Below are positions 32,003-44,700 of a stretch of DNA of 64,000 nt, in pieces. The DNA is from Gibbula magus (Eukaryota; Mollusca; Gastropoda; Trochida; Trochidae): contig OW388305.1 in NCBI GenBank assembly GCA_936450465.1, positions 57,526,625 through 57,590,624 of the forward strand, read 5' to 3'. The notes beneath the pieces are model-generated. The model was given only the letters and a program-made list of their open reading frames with translations. It searched no databases and had not been told where the DNA came from. The translations under genes and the position numbers were made by a program. Position 1 is the first letter of the stretch. The number at the start of each line of letters is the position of its first letter.

Positions 32003-32536
32003 CTTGACAGTATGAGGTTCACAAAACAAAGAAACTGTCACAAGGAGTTAACTCTGTTCAGATTATTATGTAGTGAAGTGTATTCCTATAAAGGAAAACT
32101 ATCAATAGCAATGAATATAATATTTTGGTAAGAACGTTTTTGAAACACCTATGTTGTAATTTGTCTCTAACAGTGTAAAGCTAAAATGGGAGAAGTCATA
32201 ATCCTCTTTGTATTAAAGTAGTCATATTGAAAACAAAAATCTAGTATTTAAATAGTAGAAGTTGCAACTTATACAGTTACCATTTATGTAAAAGAACTGG
32301 TAGTCAATGTGATGGTTCACTGCACAAGGTTACAAGTACATAATCACTTTGAGTCACGCTTGACTGCATGGGTGTCTCATAGAAAGTGCTATTGACTTTA
32401 TGAATTTTATTTTTTGTCTGTTTTCTGACATATGCAAAATATATTATAAATAATGAAAATGAAAGAGATGACCCCTGCATCCTCTATTGTCTTACTAATT
32501 AGCACGCATGACCAATTTTCCTACTGAGAACAATAG
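32003..32536. other. Unannotated spacer
   Basis: AT-rich sequence with no recognised exon or repeat between two repeat copies. Confidence 0.35.
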
Positions 32537-32855
32537 GTGAGTTAGTGAGTGAGTTTGGGGGTTAACGCCGCTTTCAAGAGTATTTCACTTATATCGCGGC
32601 TGCTAGTATTATGGCAGGGAGAAAGCCTGCAACGCTATGTGGCTATGCATTGCGGTGAAACCCCAGCGGCTGGTAAACTAGCAAACCATGGGTGGTACTA
32701 AGCTGAAATTCAGTGTAGCATTACACCCAAACCTTACTGTTTGTAGAACAGTTTTCTACTGCAGACAAAGTTGCCCTGCCCCTGGCGGGATTCGAACCCC
32801 AGACCTCTTGATCTGAAGCCGAAAGCGCTAACCACTGCGCTCTCCAGCCCCGGAG
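32537..32855 (-). mobile_element. tRNA-derived SINE, full copy
   Basis: Same family as 15063-15375. The tRNA-like head (A-box GAGCGCAGTGGTTAGCGC, B-box GGTTCGAATCC) lies at about 32850-32775 on the minus strand, and the tail is GTGA-rich at the low-coordinate end. Confidence 0.85.
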
Positions 32856-33299
32856 AACAATAGGAAGGTGACAGGTGGTGGCAAAGTGGGGAGTCTCCTA
32901 AGTTTCACTTCTGAGAGGAAACATAACTCAGGTGTTTCAGTGTTCACAAATGCCTCCACGAATTTCTGGATTTGTAAATTCTGTCTCATAAATAAATTAT
33001 AAAAATCTTTGTGTAAACAGGAGGTGTAACAAGGTCAGACTATTCATGTGAATGTAATGGTCAGAGTTCATAGGTCATATTGATGCCATCTATAGGAAAC
33101 ACAAGGCCTAGGCTTTGATAATGACAGCTACTGTAAAACACTAATAGTTTAATGAAGATGACAATGTTTTACTTGAAACGTTTTAGCTCACTAGGCCTGA
33201 GTATACATATGAATGTATATCTTTATCTTTGTATTTTGTCTCCAAAAGCCATCTGCAGTAAATACAGCAACTGTGAATCAAATTCTGCAGATATTTTCC

Positions 33300-33992
33300 A
33301 CCACTGACGTCACCACTATAACCTTAATTACTCTGTAGGAGCAGTTAACTGACGTCACAGCTTAAACCTTAATTACGCTTTAGGAGCAGTTAACTGACGT
33401 CACCACTTTAACCTTATTTACCCTGTAGGAGCAGTTAACTGATGTCCCCTTTGTAACCTTAATTACTCTGTAGGAGCAGTTAACTGACGTCACCTCTATA
33501 ACCTTAATTACCCTGTAGGAGCAGTTAACTTTAGGAGCAGTTAACTGACGTCACCTCTATAACCTTAATTACTCTGTAGGAGCAGTTAACTGACGTCACC
33601 TCTATAACCTTAATTACCCTGTAGGAGCAGTTAACTGACGTCACAACTATAACCTTAATTACTCTGTAGGAGCAGTTAACTGACATCACCACTATAACCT
33701 TAATTACCCTGTAGGAGCAGTTAACTGACGTCACCACTATAACCTTAATTACTCTGTAGGAGCAGTTAACTGACGTCACACCTATAACCTTAATTACCCT
33801 GTAGGAGCAGTTAACTGACGTCACAACTATGACCTTAATTACCCTGTAGGAGCAGTTAACTGACGTCACCACCTTAACCTTGATTACCCTGTAGGAGCAG
33901 TTAACTGACGTCACCTTTATAACCTTAATTATGCTGTAGGAGCAGTTAACTGACGTCACCTCTATAACCTTAATTACCCTGTAGGAGCAGGC
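33300..33992 (+). repeat. 45-bp minisatellite with a CRE palindrome in each unit
   Basis: The unit is about TTAATTACCCTGTAGGAGC plus AGTTAACTGACGTCACCACTATAACC. Roughly 15 units, of which 13 retain an exact TGACGTCA. A shortened unit occurs near 33525. The array ends about 235 bp before the first coding exon of the PARP gene. The 175-aa minus-strand frame is a by-product of a unit length divisible by three. Confidence 0.92.
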
Positions 33993-34087
33993 ACTAGAGA
34001 AGTGAAATCTTGTAGGCTTAGTGACCTTGAGACTCCTAGTTATGAGGGCCATAAACACAACATATAAAGCATAATGCTGAAATCGTA

Positions 34088-34115
34088 AGTCTGATGAGCT
34101 ACAGAGCCACTGGTC
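34088..34115 (+). repeat. Isolated end of the array-carrying element family
   Basis: 'TCTGATGAGCTACAGAGCCACTGG' matches the terminus of 42301-43219 (CCTGATGAGCTACAGAGCCCATGG). No partner end is seen within a few hundred bases, so this is a fragment. Confidence 0.5.
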
Positions 34116-34227
34116 TTTATATTCTTATAGACATGCTGGTTTTGTGTAAGATGATATAAACGTTAATTTTGTAATACATATTTGTGAAATGAAAATGCAA
34201 ATGCTTTTTATTTCTTTTTAGGTCACT

Positions 34228-35720
34228 ATGGCAACCAATGAAGACTGGGCAAGAGTCATCATAAAAATATTGTGTCGCAACAATTGTGTTTCGTCCATTG
34301 GTGAACTTAACAATTGTTTAAAAGATGCTGGATATCAAATGGCTGGTGGTGCAAACAATCTTCTACATTTGATTGAGAACTTTCCAAGAACTTTTACAAT
34401 TTACCCAGGTCCAAAAACCAAAGGAAAAATCATTTCAATCAATACGCCGGTACAACTTTGCCGCGATCACTGCAAAAGCAGCAGTGAATGTACTGGGGGG
34501 CAAAACTGTAGTGGTTTGCATATATGCAAATATTTCTTTCTCTCAGACTACTGTAGTAGAAAAAATTGTTCATTTGGCCACATAATTCAAACAGATCACA
34601 ATTATCGTGTCCTTGCTCCCTTCCTTCTCGACAGACTCGATAACATTGAGATCAAGTGCGTTCTGCGACACGTGAGGAACCAAACGAATTTGACCAAACC
34701 AGAAGTTTGTAGCTATTACAACGTTGCAAAAGGATGCAGCAATGCCAACTGTAAATATCTCCATGTTTGCAAACACTTCCTGGAAAACACATGCAAGTTT
34801 GAAGGAAATTGCAGAAGAAGCCATGATGTTACGACTCCTGAAGCCGCGGACGTACTTCACAGATATGGCATCGACATGAACAGGAGCGTTGAGCTAATTC
34901 TTCAAGATCTGCGAATGATGTTTGAGAGTCCTGATTCTCCTCTCACCAGATACAACTCCATGACATCATTAACGAGTTCAAATGAGCCAAAACCTCCTGT
35001 AAAGAATCGATCAAGATCAGCTAGGAGACAGAGAAGTGGACGAGAAAGGTCTCCTTCACCAAATCCACCACAAAACCCCTTTACAGACTACCAATTACCC
35101 TATCCAAATGTCATGAACCCGACTTCCTATCCTCAAGCCCAAGATTTTGGTGGAGCTCGTCCTAAAACAAAGGTTCCAAATCCAATTCCAGATGGACATA
35201 GAGGTCAAGGTCAATTTCAAAGTCACCCGGCATTTCAAAGTCAAGGTAATTTTCAAGGGCGCCCAATTTTCCAAGGGCGCCCAATTTTCCAAGGGCGACC
35301 AATTTTCCAAGGACAAAGGCCTCCTTTGCAAGGTGGTCCACCATTGCCTAATCAATTCCAATTCCCAGGTCAACGACAATTGCAGCCAAATTTTTGCCAA
35401 GGTCAACCAAATCAAGAAAGACAATCAAGAATCCAACATCCAATTCAAGGAAAATCTTCTGGCCGAAGTAAAGAGAGCTTTTCAAATCAAGTCCAACCAA
35501 TGCTGGAGAAACAAGTGTCGAAAGACAAAGACAAAACTGATATCTGTATTTTCAACGTGAGGGGATCTTGTTCCTACAACAACAATTGCTTCAATGTTCA
35601 CAAGAACATGATCTACCAATGGCAGTATTTTTCAAAGGATTGGAAGGACTTTGACAGCAACGCAAACCAAGACATAGAAATGAACTATTGTCAAGCAAAG
35701 AAAGAGGACTGTTATGCAAA
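34228..35720 (+). other. PARP exon 1: N-terminal fingers, linker, fifth finger
   Basis: Residues 1-497. Finger spacings are readable: C100-x8-C109-x4-C114-x3-H118; C161-x8-C170-x4-C175-x3-H179; C181-x7-C189-x5-C195-x3-H199; C440-x7-C448-x5-C454-x3-H458. The first finger (C78, C82, C88/C94, H98) is less regular, as in ZAP. A run SARRQRSGRERSPSPNP could be a phosphorylated SR-like tract. A coding 18-bp tandem repeat gives three copies of FQGRPI (342-359). Confidence 0.88.
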
Positions 35721-38700
35721 GTAAGTAGATTTTTTTAAAGGGGACGTTCTGTCGGCAATATCCGCCATATTGGATTTTGTGCATTACGTGAAATGAAAAC
35801 GCTCTATATATTACCTAATTTTACAACATTTTAATGATATAAGATATACACTGATAGAAATTTCACATAGTAACACATAGCGTGTCATAAAACTAATAAA
35901 CAAGTTGCTGTTATGGCGTAGCAAACTTTATCCCACTCGTAGCATCAATGAATGGCTTCAGTTCTCATTGTTTTTAATTATCAACAAATGTACGCTTGTC
36001 TTTATTAAGTTGTGAAATATAAATTCATCAAAATATTACCTTTATTATTATCTTTTAACTTGACTGTGTTTTAATCATTTATTAGTACCCTATTTGTGTA
36101 AACGGGGATATCCTCTCGAATTTCGTTTCCACAAAAAATACCCCAATAGAACCCTCCTTTCAAAGGACCTAGAAACTCTATTTTCTCTTCAGGCCCAAAG
36201 CTTTTAACATGATAAGGAGGGGAAAGAAGTGTATGAAAAAAGTGCCGTCCTTAGTAACAGCTAACCTGGTTACTTTTGGTCTGGGCTGGTATATTTCTTA
36301 GATTTTTGCTTATAAATTGACCATGAAAATTGGTAGTTTTAAGCTGGTAATGTTTCCTTACACAGTCCTTAATGTTTGCTTACATTGACAGAAGGATTAA
36401 AATAATATTTTCATATTTCCAGATACGGAATGGGTGAGGTGGACAAGATCAGCTTCACCGATCCAATGGAGATGACAAAGGCAGGAAGTGAAGAAACCAA
36501 GATGGCTGTCCGTCGACTTTCAACCGTTTCTTCTGTTGATGCTCCTCCAGGCAAATTCAAATGGACGACAGAGTGGAGATGGTATTGGAAGAATTTAGAT
36601 GGAGCTTGGCTACTCTATGGTGAAAAGGTAACAGGGTCAAAGTAAAAATAACTTTTTCTTTCCTTGTAGGGGTTAAACAGCAGTGGCAGATCCTGAAAAA
36701 AGGGCGAGGTTCACTCAATATTGGGTGGCAGAGATGGGAGGGGTTGAGAGAGATGGGAGAGGGTGGGAGAGATGGGAGGGGGTGGGAGAGATGGGAGAGG
36801 TTTAAGAGAGATGGGAGAGGATGGGAGAGATGGGAGAGGTTGAGAGAGATGGGAGAGGGTGGGAGAGATGGGAGGGGCCGGGAAAGATGGGAGGGTTTGA
36901 GAGAGATGAGAGGGGGGTGAGAGAGATGGGAGAGGTTGAGAGAGATGGGAGGGGATGAGAGAGATGGGAGGGGGTGGGAGAGGTTGAGAGAGATGGGAGG
37001 GGTTGGGAGAGATGGGAGGGGGTGGGGATATGGGAGGGATGAGAGAGATGGGAGGAGTGAGAGAGATGGGAGGGGTTGAGAGAGATGGGAGGGGTTGGGA
37101 GAGATGGGAGGGGTTGGGAGAGATGGGAGGGGGTGGGGATATGGGAGGGATGAGAGAGATGGGAGGAGTGAGAGAGATGGGAGGGGGTGGGGATATGGGA
37201 GGGATGAGAGAGATGGGAGGGGGTGGGAGAGATGGGAGGGGGTGGGGATATGGGAGGGATGAGAGAGATGGGAGGAGTGAGAGAGATGGGAGAGGTTGAG
37301 AGAGATGGGAGGGGTTGGGAGAGATGGGAGGGGGTGGGAGAGATGGGAGGGGGTGGGAGAGGTTGAGAGAGATGGGAGGGGTTGGGAGAGATGGGAGGGG
37401 GTGGGGATATGGGAGGGATGAGAGAGATGGGAGGGGGTGGGAGAGATGGGAGGGGGTGGAGATATGGGAGGAGTGAGAGAGATGGGAGGAGTGAGAGAGA
37501 TGGGAGGGGTTGAGAGAGATGGGAGGGGGTGGGGATATGGGAGGGATGAGAGAGATGGGAGGAGTGAGAGAGATGGGAGGGGGTGGAGATATGGGAGGAG
37601 TGAGAGAGATGGGAGGGGTTGAGAGAGATGGGAGGGGGTGGGGATATGGGAGGGATGAGAGAGAAGGGAGGAGTGAGAGAGATGGGAGGGGTTGAGAGAG
37701 ATGGGAGGGGGTGGGAGAGGTTGAGAGAGATGGGAGGGGTTGGGAGAGATGGGAGGGGGTGGGAGAGGTTGAGAGAGATGGGAGGGGTTAGGAGAGATGG
37801 GAGGGGGTGGGAGAGATGGGAGGGGGTGGGAGAGGTTGAGAGAGATGGGAGGGGTTGGGAGAGATGGGAGGGGGTGGGAGAGATGGGAGGGGTGGGAGAG
37901 GTTGAGAGAGATGGGAGGGGTTGGGAGAGATGGGAGGGGGTGGGGATATGGGAGGGATGAGAGAGATGGGAGGGGTTGGGAGAGATGGGAGGGGGTGGGG
38001 ATATGGGAGGGATGAGAGAGATGGGAGGAGTGAGAGAGATGGGAGGGGGTGGGGATATGGGAGGAGTGAGAGAGATGGGAGGGGCTGGGAGAGATGGGAG
38101 GTGGTGGGGATATGGGAGGGATGAGAGAGATGGGAGGGGGTGGGAATGATGGGAGGGGGTGGAGATATGGGAGGAGTTGAGAGAGATGGGAGGGGGTGGG
38201 AGAGGTTGAGAGAGATGGGAGGGGTTGGGATAGATGGGAGGGGGTGGGAGAGATGGGAGGGGCTGGGAGAGGTTGAGAGAGATGGGAGGGGTTGGGAGAG
38301 ATGGGAGGGGGTGGGGATATGGGAGGGATGAGAGAGATGGGAGGGGGTGGGAGAGATGGGAGGGGGTGGAGATATGGGAGGAGTGAGAAAGATGGGAGGA
38401 GTGAGAGAGATGGGAGGGGGTGGGAGAGATGGGAGGGGGTGGGAGAGATGGGAGGGGGTGGGGATATGGGAGGGATGAGAGAGATGGGAGGGGGTGGGAG
38501 AGATGGGAGGGGGTGGAGATATGGGAGGAGTGAGAGAGATGGGAGGAGTGAGAGAGATGGGAGGGGGTGGGAGAGATGGGAGGGGTTGGGAGAGATGGGA
38601 GGGGGTGGGGATATGGGAGAGATGAGAGAGATGGGAGGGGTTGGGAGAGATGGGAGGGGGTGGAGATATGGGAGGAGTGAGAGAGATGGGAGGAGTGAGA

Positions 38701-41700
38701 GAGATGGGAGGGGTTGAGAGAGGTTGAGAGAGATGGGAGGGGTTGGGGATATGGGAGGGATGAGAGAGATGGGAGGGGTTGGGAGAGATGGGAGGGGGTG
38801 GGGATATGGGAGGAGTGAGAGAGATGGGAGGAGTGAGAGAGATGGGAGGGGGTGGGAGAGGTTGAGAGAGATGGGAGAGGTTGAGAGAGATGGGAGGGGT
38901 TGGGAGAGATGGGAGGGGGTGGGAGAGATGGGAGGGGTTGGGAGAGATGGGAGAGGTTGAGAGAGATGGGAGGGGTTGGGAGAGATGGGAGGGGGTGGGA
39001 GAGATGGGAGGGGGTGGGAGAGGTTGAGAGAGATGGGAGGGGTTGGGAGAGATGGGAGGGGGTGGGGATATGGGAGGGATGAGAGAGATGGGAGGAGTGA
39101 GAGAGATGGGAGGGGGTGGAGATATGGGAGGAGTGAGAGAGATGGGAGGGGTTGAGAGAGATGGGAGGGGGGTGGGGATATGGGAGGGATGAGAGAGATG
39201 GGAGGAGTGAGAGAGATGGGAGGGGGGTGGGAGAGGTTGAGAGAGATGGGAGGGGTTGGGAGAGATGGGAGGGGGTGGGGATATGGGAGGGATGAGAGAG
39301 ATGGGAGGGGTTGGGAGAGATGGGAGGGGGTGGGGATATGGGAGGGATGAGAGAGATGGGAGGGGTTGGGAGAGATGGGAGGGGTTGGGAGAGATGGGAG
39401 GGGTAGGGGATATGGGAGGAGTGAGAGAGATGGGAGGGGGTGAGATCACCCTCTGGATCCGTCTGAAAGGGTCACGCTTTGTTCCACACTACTTACGTCT
39501 CTCCTCAACTAGGAGTCGGGACATATGGTTTTTGTTTGAGTTTCAACAGTATTCGCATTGTATTTCCGGAGAATAACTCTTAATACTTACCAATCTTCAC
39601 CAGAGTTGGTATCTTGTCTCTCCATTTCATGTAGATATAACTTTTTGGGGTAAGGCTTTTTCCGTTTTGTTGTTTTCTGTTTCCATGTTGACAATTTGGG
39701 CCTGATAGGCCAGATGGGCATCTGACATCCACTGCACAAAGGACGTAAAATTTTCGAGGATGAGTCAAGTTTGTTTGTTTGCAGGGTTAGATAAGAGCGT
39801 TCCTGCTGTCTTTGGCTAGTGTAGAACCCAAAACAGAACAGCGTATCGCTATGTAACAAGACATGCAGCCCCCAGGGTTTTACTCTGTCCCATCCGAGGC
39901 CCTATTTAGCAAAATATTTTAAATTCAGTTCTACACATGTTATGTCTGACAATTTATTAATCGAGTAAACGTCATGAGTTGATTTCACAATTCTAATGCA
40001 TAATTATGAAATAAAAGTAAAATATGGTACATTGTTGTGAGGGGAAATCTGATTAAAATCAACGGTTTTCTGAAGTATAAAAATTACAAAATAGTGTTTC
40101 TACAGCGATATGAAATTCATATCATTCGGAGGTTTCCTCGCAAAACCGTGTGATGACGGCCCGTACGCTTGCATGTTCTGACATAATTCAGTTAACCAAT
40201 CACAAGACCTCCATCAAAAGCTTTCGATGTGAGAAGCTAGGGGCAGATAACTCCAAACAGCTATCCTTTCGTCGATCTTTCGTCTATGCTTTCCAAACAG
40301 CGACTGTTTAAAACTATGTTGTGATTGGTCAGCTATTTGACTGGGCTTCGTCTGCGCTAAAGTGCATGGTTCGGAACACACGCCAAAACCGTGGGGCAGG
40401 AATCTACAGAACCAGTGCGCATCCCGGTAGATACATTATTTTGCAAATGTTATTCCTCGGAACAAGGTAAATTTTAATCAGACTGTCGTGAGTGGTGAAC
40501 GCAGAATATCTATGATGATATTTTATACGCAAGTGTACATACAATACTCATGACACTAGTCTTGTATAACCATTACAGGACGCTACTGGAACCAAGTCCA
40601 ATATGGACTCTGATCTCATTGAAGAAAAGTACTTGAAGGACCCAAAATCATCCATTGACTTTCAAACACCGCGGTTCCGATACAAATTGGATTTCTCCAC
40701 CATGACTCAGAAAAACCTTGATACGGGAAACTCTCGCAGTGTAACCAGGCGTCCATTATTCTTCAAGAAAGATGACCTTGACAAAAGGTAAGGCCTGTCT
40801 TCTGTCATCTTCCCACGGCAAGATGAAAACATTTTGAGACAAACTCTACCCGTTTTTTACCTTGCCCTCAACGACATCAAAAACTGTGTTATGAAGCAAA
40901 GACATCTATTGTGATCACGGGTTACACCTCTTACTAGCTGCTTACATACAGCCATTGAAATCGCCGTTTACATCGCCAAACCAATTCAAAATAGCGACGA
41001 TCGACACAGTCACAGAGGCAATACAACTGTCTTCTGATTGGCTTATCCGATTAGCCTGCAGTACGTTAAAATCTTAGCACTGAAAAGGGTTGAGGTCTAG
41101 CGGAGAAATTGCACTAATTAGAAAAGAAATTTTTCCAGTCTCACTCAAGCGTAATGCATTGTGGGCTCCTCTGGCAATTTCATTATGATGGATATTGTAG
41201 TACAGGCCTAGGAATTGAAACAAAATGACTAAATACTTCAAAATATTTTTATTTAAAATCTGTCTTCATTCAGGTGGTGGCAACGTATTGCTGCAAACGT
41301 AAAAGGTCACTGCTGCTATCTTTACTGTTGTCATCAGAGGTTAATTTTGAAAGCTGTATTCTGATTCGTCGAATCGACTAGCTTACAGTATGCTCAAATC
41401 TTAGCACTGAAAATATCAGCCGTGATGTCAAGGAGTGTGGGTTCGAATGCCACAAAAGGCACGGTCCAAAGTACAAGAGTTTGTTATTCAATGTTGCAAA
41501 TAGTGTGATCCCAAATGTAGCAGAGCACTTGGTCTGAATTACAACTACAGAAGCCACTAAAATATAACAGTGTTACATTTGTTTACTATCTAAATGGCAT
41601 GTCGTTCTATTACTTTGTGGTTTATTTACTTCCAATATCCAGATATGGATATATTATTAGGGGCAACACTTGTTCCATCCTCAGTTACCCATGGTTTTAT

Positions 41701-44700
41701 ATATGCTCCGTTACACTCCACTATGTCACCCCTGGGAAACTTCATCAGAGAAATCTGTACTCAAATTACCCGCCCTTGGACGGCGTGAGCCAATCAAACT
41801 GCTATGAATCTTGGACCTGCGAGCCAATGACATTCATATCACTTCGTTGCAAAGCATGCGAGGTCATTTTGTCAGCTCTCCGTCACCAGTTATCTCCCTT
41901 GACCATTTCCGTCTAATCCTATTGAGCATCTTCTTTGGTTACTGACTTCGTCACGCCGGCCAAGGGCAGGTAATTTTAGTACATATTTCTCTGATGAAGT
42001 TTCCCAGGGGTGATATAGTGGAGAGAAACGGAGCATATATAAAACTCTGGGTAACCGAGGATGCACTTGCTCACTTATTGCCATTACTTCACTGTTTCCC
42101 AGAGTGTCTCCAGCCCATGCTCAGATAGAATCCGTCCCCGCGGATTGGAGCATACAGAAGTTCCGGAGTGCAAAAAATCTCCTCGATCACTATGAGAAAG
42201 TGCAGGTGAGTGTTGGATTATTTATAAGGCCTAAAAAATATATATACATAAATTTCTGGTCTTTACAGGCTGACAAAAATGATGCGATGATGCAATTTTT
42301 AGCTCATCAGGCCTGAAAGGCCCGATGGGCTTATGGCATGGCATGGCGTCCGGCGTCCGGCCGTCCGTCCGTCCATCCGTCTGTTAACTTTTCGCTTTTT
42401 CGACTTCTTCTCCAGAACCTATGACTCTAGAGAGCTGAAATTTTATGTGCAGACTCCTTGGCCAATGGGGATTCTAAATTGTAGATTTCGTGACCCTTTG
42501 ACCCCAAATGGGGTCACAGGGGTCACATCCTTAAAAACCTATTTTCATCTTCTTCTCCAGTTCCAAAAGGTCTAGAGAGCTGAAAAGTTGTGTGCAGACT
42601 CCTTGGCCAATTGGGATAATAAATTGTAGATTTCGTGACCCCATGACCCCAAATGGGGTCACAGGGGTCACATCCTTAAAATCCTATTTTCATCTTCTTC
42701 TCCAGTTCCAAAAGGTCTAGAGAGCTGAAAAGTTGTGTGCAGACTCCTTGGCCAATGGGGATTCTAAATTGTAGAGTTAGTGACCCCATGACCCCAAATG
42801 GGGTCACAGGGGTCAGTCACATCCTTAAAAACCTATTTTCATCTTCTTCTCCAGTTCCAAAAGGTCTAGAGAGGTGAAAAGTTGTGTGCAGACTCCACGG
42901 CCGATGGGGATTTTAAATTGTAGATTTCGTGACCCTTTGACCCCAAATGGGGTCACAGGGGTCACATCCTTAAAAACCTATTTTCATCTTCTTCTCCAGT
43001 TCCAAAAGGTCAAGAGACCTGAAAAGTTGTGTGCAGACTCCTTGGCCAATGGGGATTCTAAATTGTAGATTGTGTGACCCTGTGACCCCAATTGGGGTCA
43101 CAGTGGTCATGATCTAAGAACCTATCTTTTGCTTGTAAACAATAACTTAAATAACTTAAATATTCAACTTTAGATAGTAAATCAATGAAATCCTGATGAG
43201 CTACAGAGCCCATGGCTCTATTTTTTATTTATTTACGACATTAGTTTTTTTTGGAATGAATAGTTAAACAAACAAAAATTATACAATTATTCATTCAAAT
43301 AATGCACAAACCCTCTTAAATATGTGTTACTATTCCAAATAGTCAATAATCTCACCCCTAAACTCCATCTCAACAGAAACGAGTGGCATTTTCTATGTCC
43401 AATGTTTTCTGAGGCTAAAAAATTACAGTTATCTGCCCCTTACTTTGGAAAACCTAGAAAAAAAAAGACCAGGGTTCCGTTCAATAACAGCGAGCGCTTA
43501 AATTGCTCATTGATCGCTCAATGTAGCGCTCAAGTAACGCTCAAGTAGCGCTCATTCTCTCTTGAACAATGCAGTGCAAATTCCTCGAAGTTTGCTCGCC
43601 TTGCTACGTAGTGCTACATTGAGCAATCGCGTTCAAGATAGGTTTCAAAGTAATCGCTCATTGAGCGATTACTTTGAAACCTATCTTGAACACGGCCCTG
43701 TGGCTTGGGTTTGAAACTGATGCAGGCGGAAACCAGAAACAAATTCTTTTTTGGGGGGGCCTAATCAAAAAAAGAAGAAACAAAATGTTTTATTAGTCAA
43801 TGAGACAGGGGTATAGCTCACACTTGCAACAGGCCAATTCACTTCAAATATTGGTTTTTGAAAATTGGAAATATATTTAACCAAGCCAAGAAATTTTTCT
43901 AAAAATCTTACATTGTCTAAACTTGCAGAAGAAGAAGTTTAGGCCAATGTAAAAAATAACGAAAAAGATCTGAATGTGGTGGCACGTGGTCCTGTGCATA
44001 GCTCAGTCGACCGCTATCAGTGAGGTTCAGCAACAACGGGTGTGGCTTGCTGGATGGGTGGGTTACCCCCCTCATTGCTGAATAAAAACTGCGTGTTTGA
44101 AGGGTGATTCCCTGCCCCACACTGAAACATGAGTTGAGAGGCTCGTGGTGTCACCTTGGGCACTTTATTAGACTTTATTAGAAATGTGCCTCTGTTCACT
44201 CAGCGGTACAATTGAGTACCTGGTATGGAAGTGAAGGCAATGTGACTGATAACCCTCGAGCGCCTTAATTGGCAGCCCAGGTTGCATACTCCAAGGGGAG
44301 TTGAGAATGAAAAAAGGAACGACATTGGTCCTTATACCAGGGTAATAATGTGAATTTATAGCGCCACTGAGCATCTTGACGGTGGATATTAGGCTCTCTA
44401 TAAAAGAATTATTATTATGATACTTTTATGACAGTTGTGGCGAGGCATATCTTCCAAGTGCACATATTATGTTAATGAAACATGTTACGTTGTACCAAAT
44501 CTAAATTAAGTTAGATCAACAGTTTATGTAGTATTCCACAACGACCTTCAGTACATAAGCCAAAGCTCAATCATCATGTGTCGATGTGCCTTTTGGTATT
44601 TTCAACTTCTTTGAAATTTTAGTTTTAGTGGTTTATATGAAACTGCAACTTGGACTCTCAGAACTCATAAACAGCAAGGCACAGCTCATCCAAACTTGAT

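Larger units (their letters stand above)
36423..40787 (+). other. PARP exons 2-3: WWE domains
   Basis: Exon 2 (36423-36627) completes the first WWE and begins the second with TTEWRWYWKNLDGAWLLYGE. Exon 3 (40579-40787) continues with FRYKLDFSTMTQKNLDTG and RSVTRRPLFF. WWE domains bind ADP-ribose units, and key aromatic residues (W, Y) are present. The 3.95-kb intron between these exons holds the purine-rich minisatellite. Confidence 0.87.

Noticed and set aside
32775..32850. Possible tRNA gene on the minus strand
   Set aside because: Same SINE family; the acceptor region is degraded.
33531..34058. 175-aa minus-strand repetitive frame
   Set aside because: By-product of a 45-bp minisatellite whose unit length is divisible by three.
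36731..39445. CRISPR array
   Set aside because: Short-period tandem repeats without unique spacers, in an animal intron.
37788..39449. 553-aa minus-strand Pro/Ser/Ile-rich frame and several plus-strand Gly/Arg/Met-rich frames
   Set aside because: They arise from the 18-19-bp purine-rich minisatellite in a PARP intron and shift frame between variants. No gene evidence.
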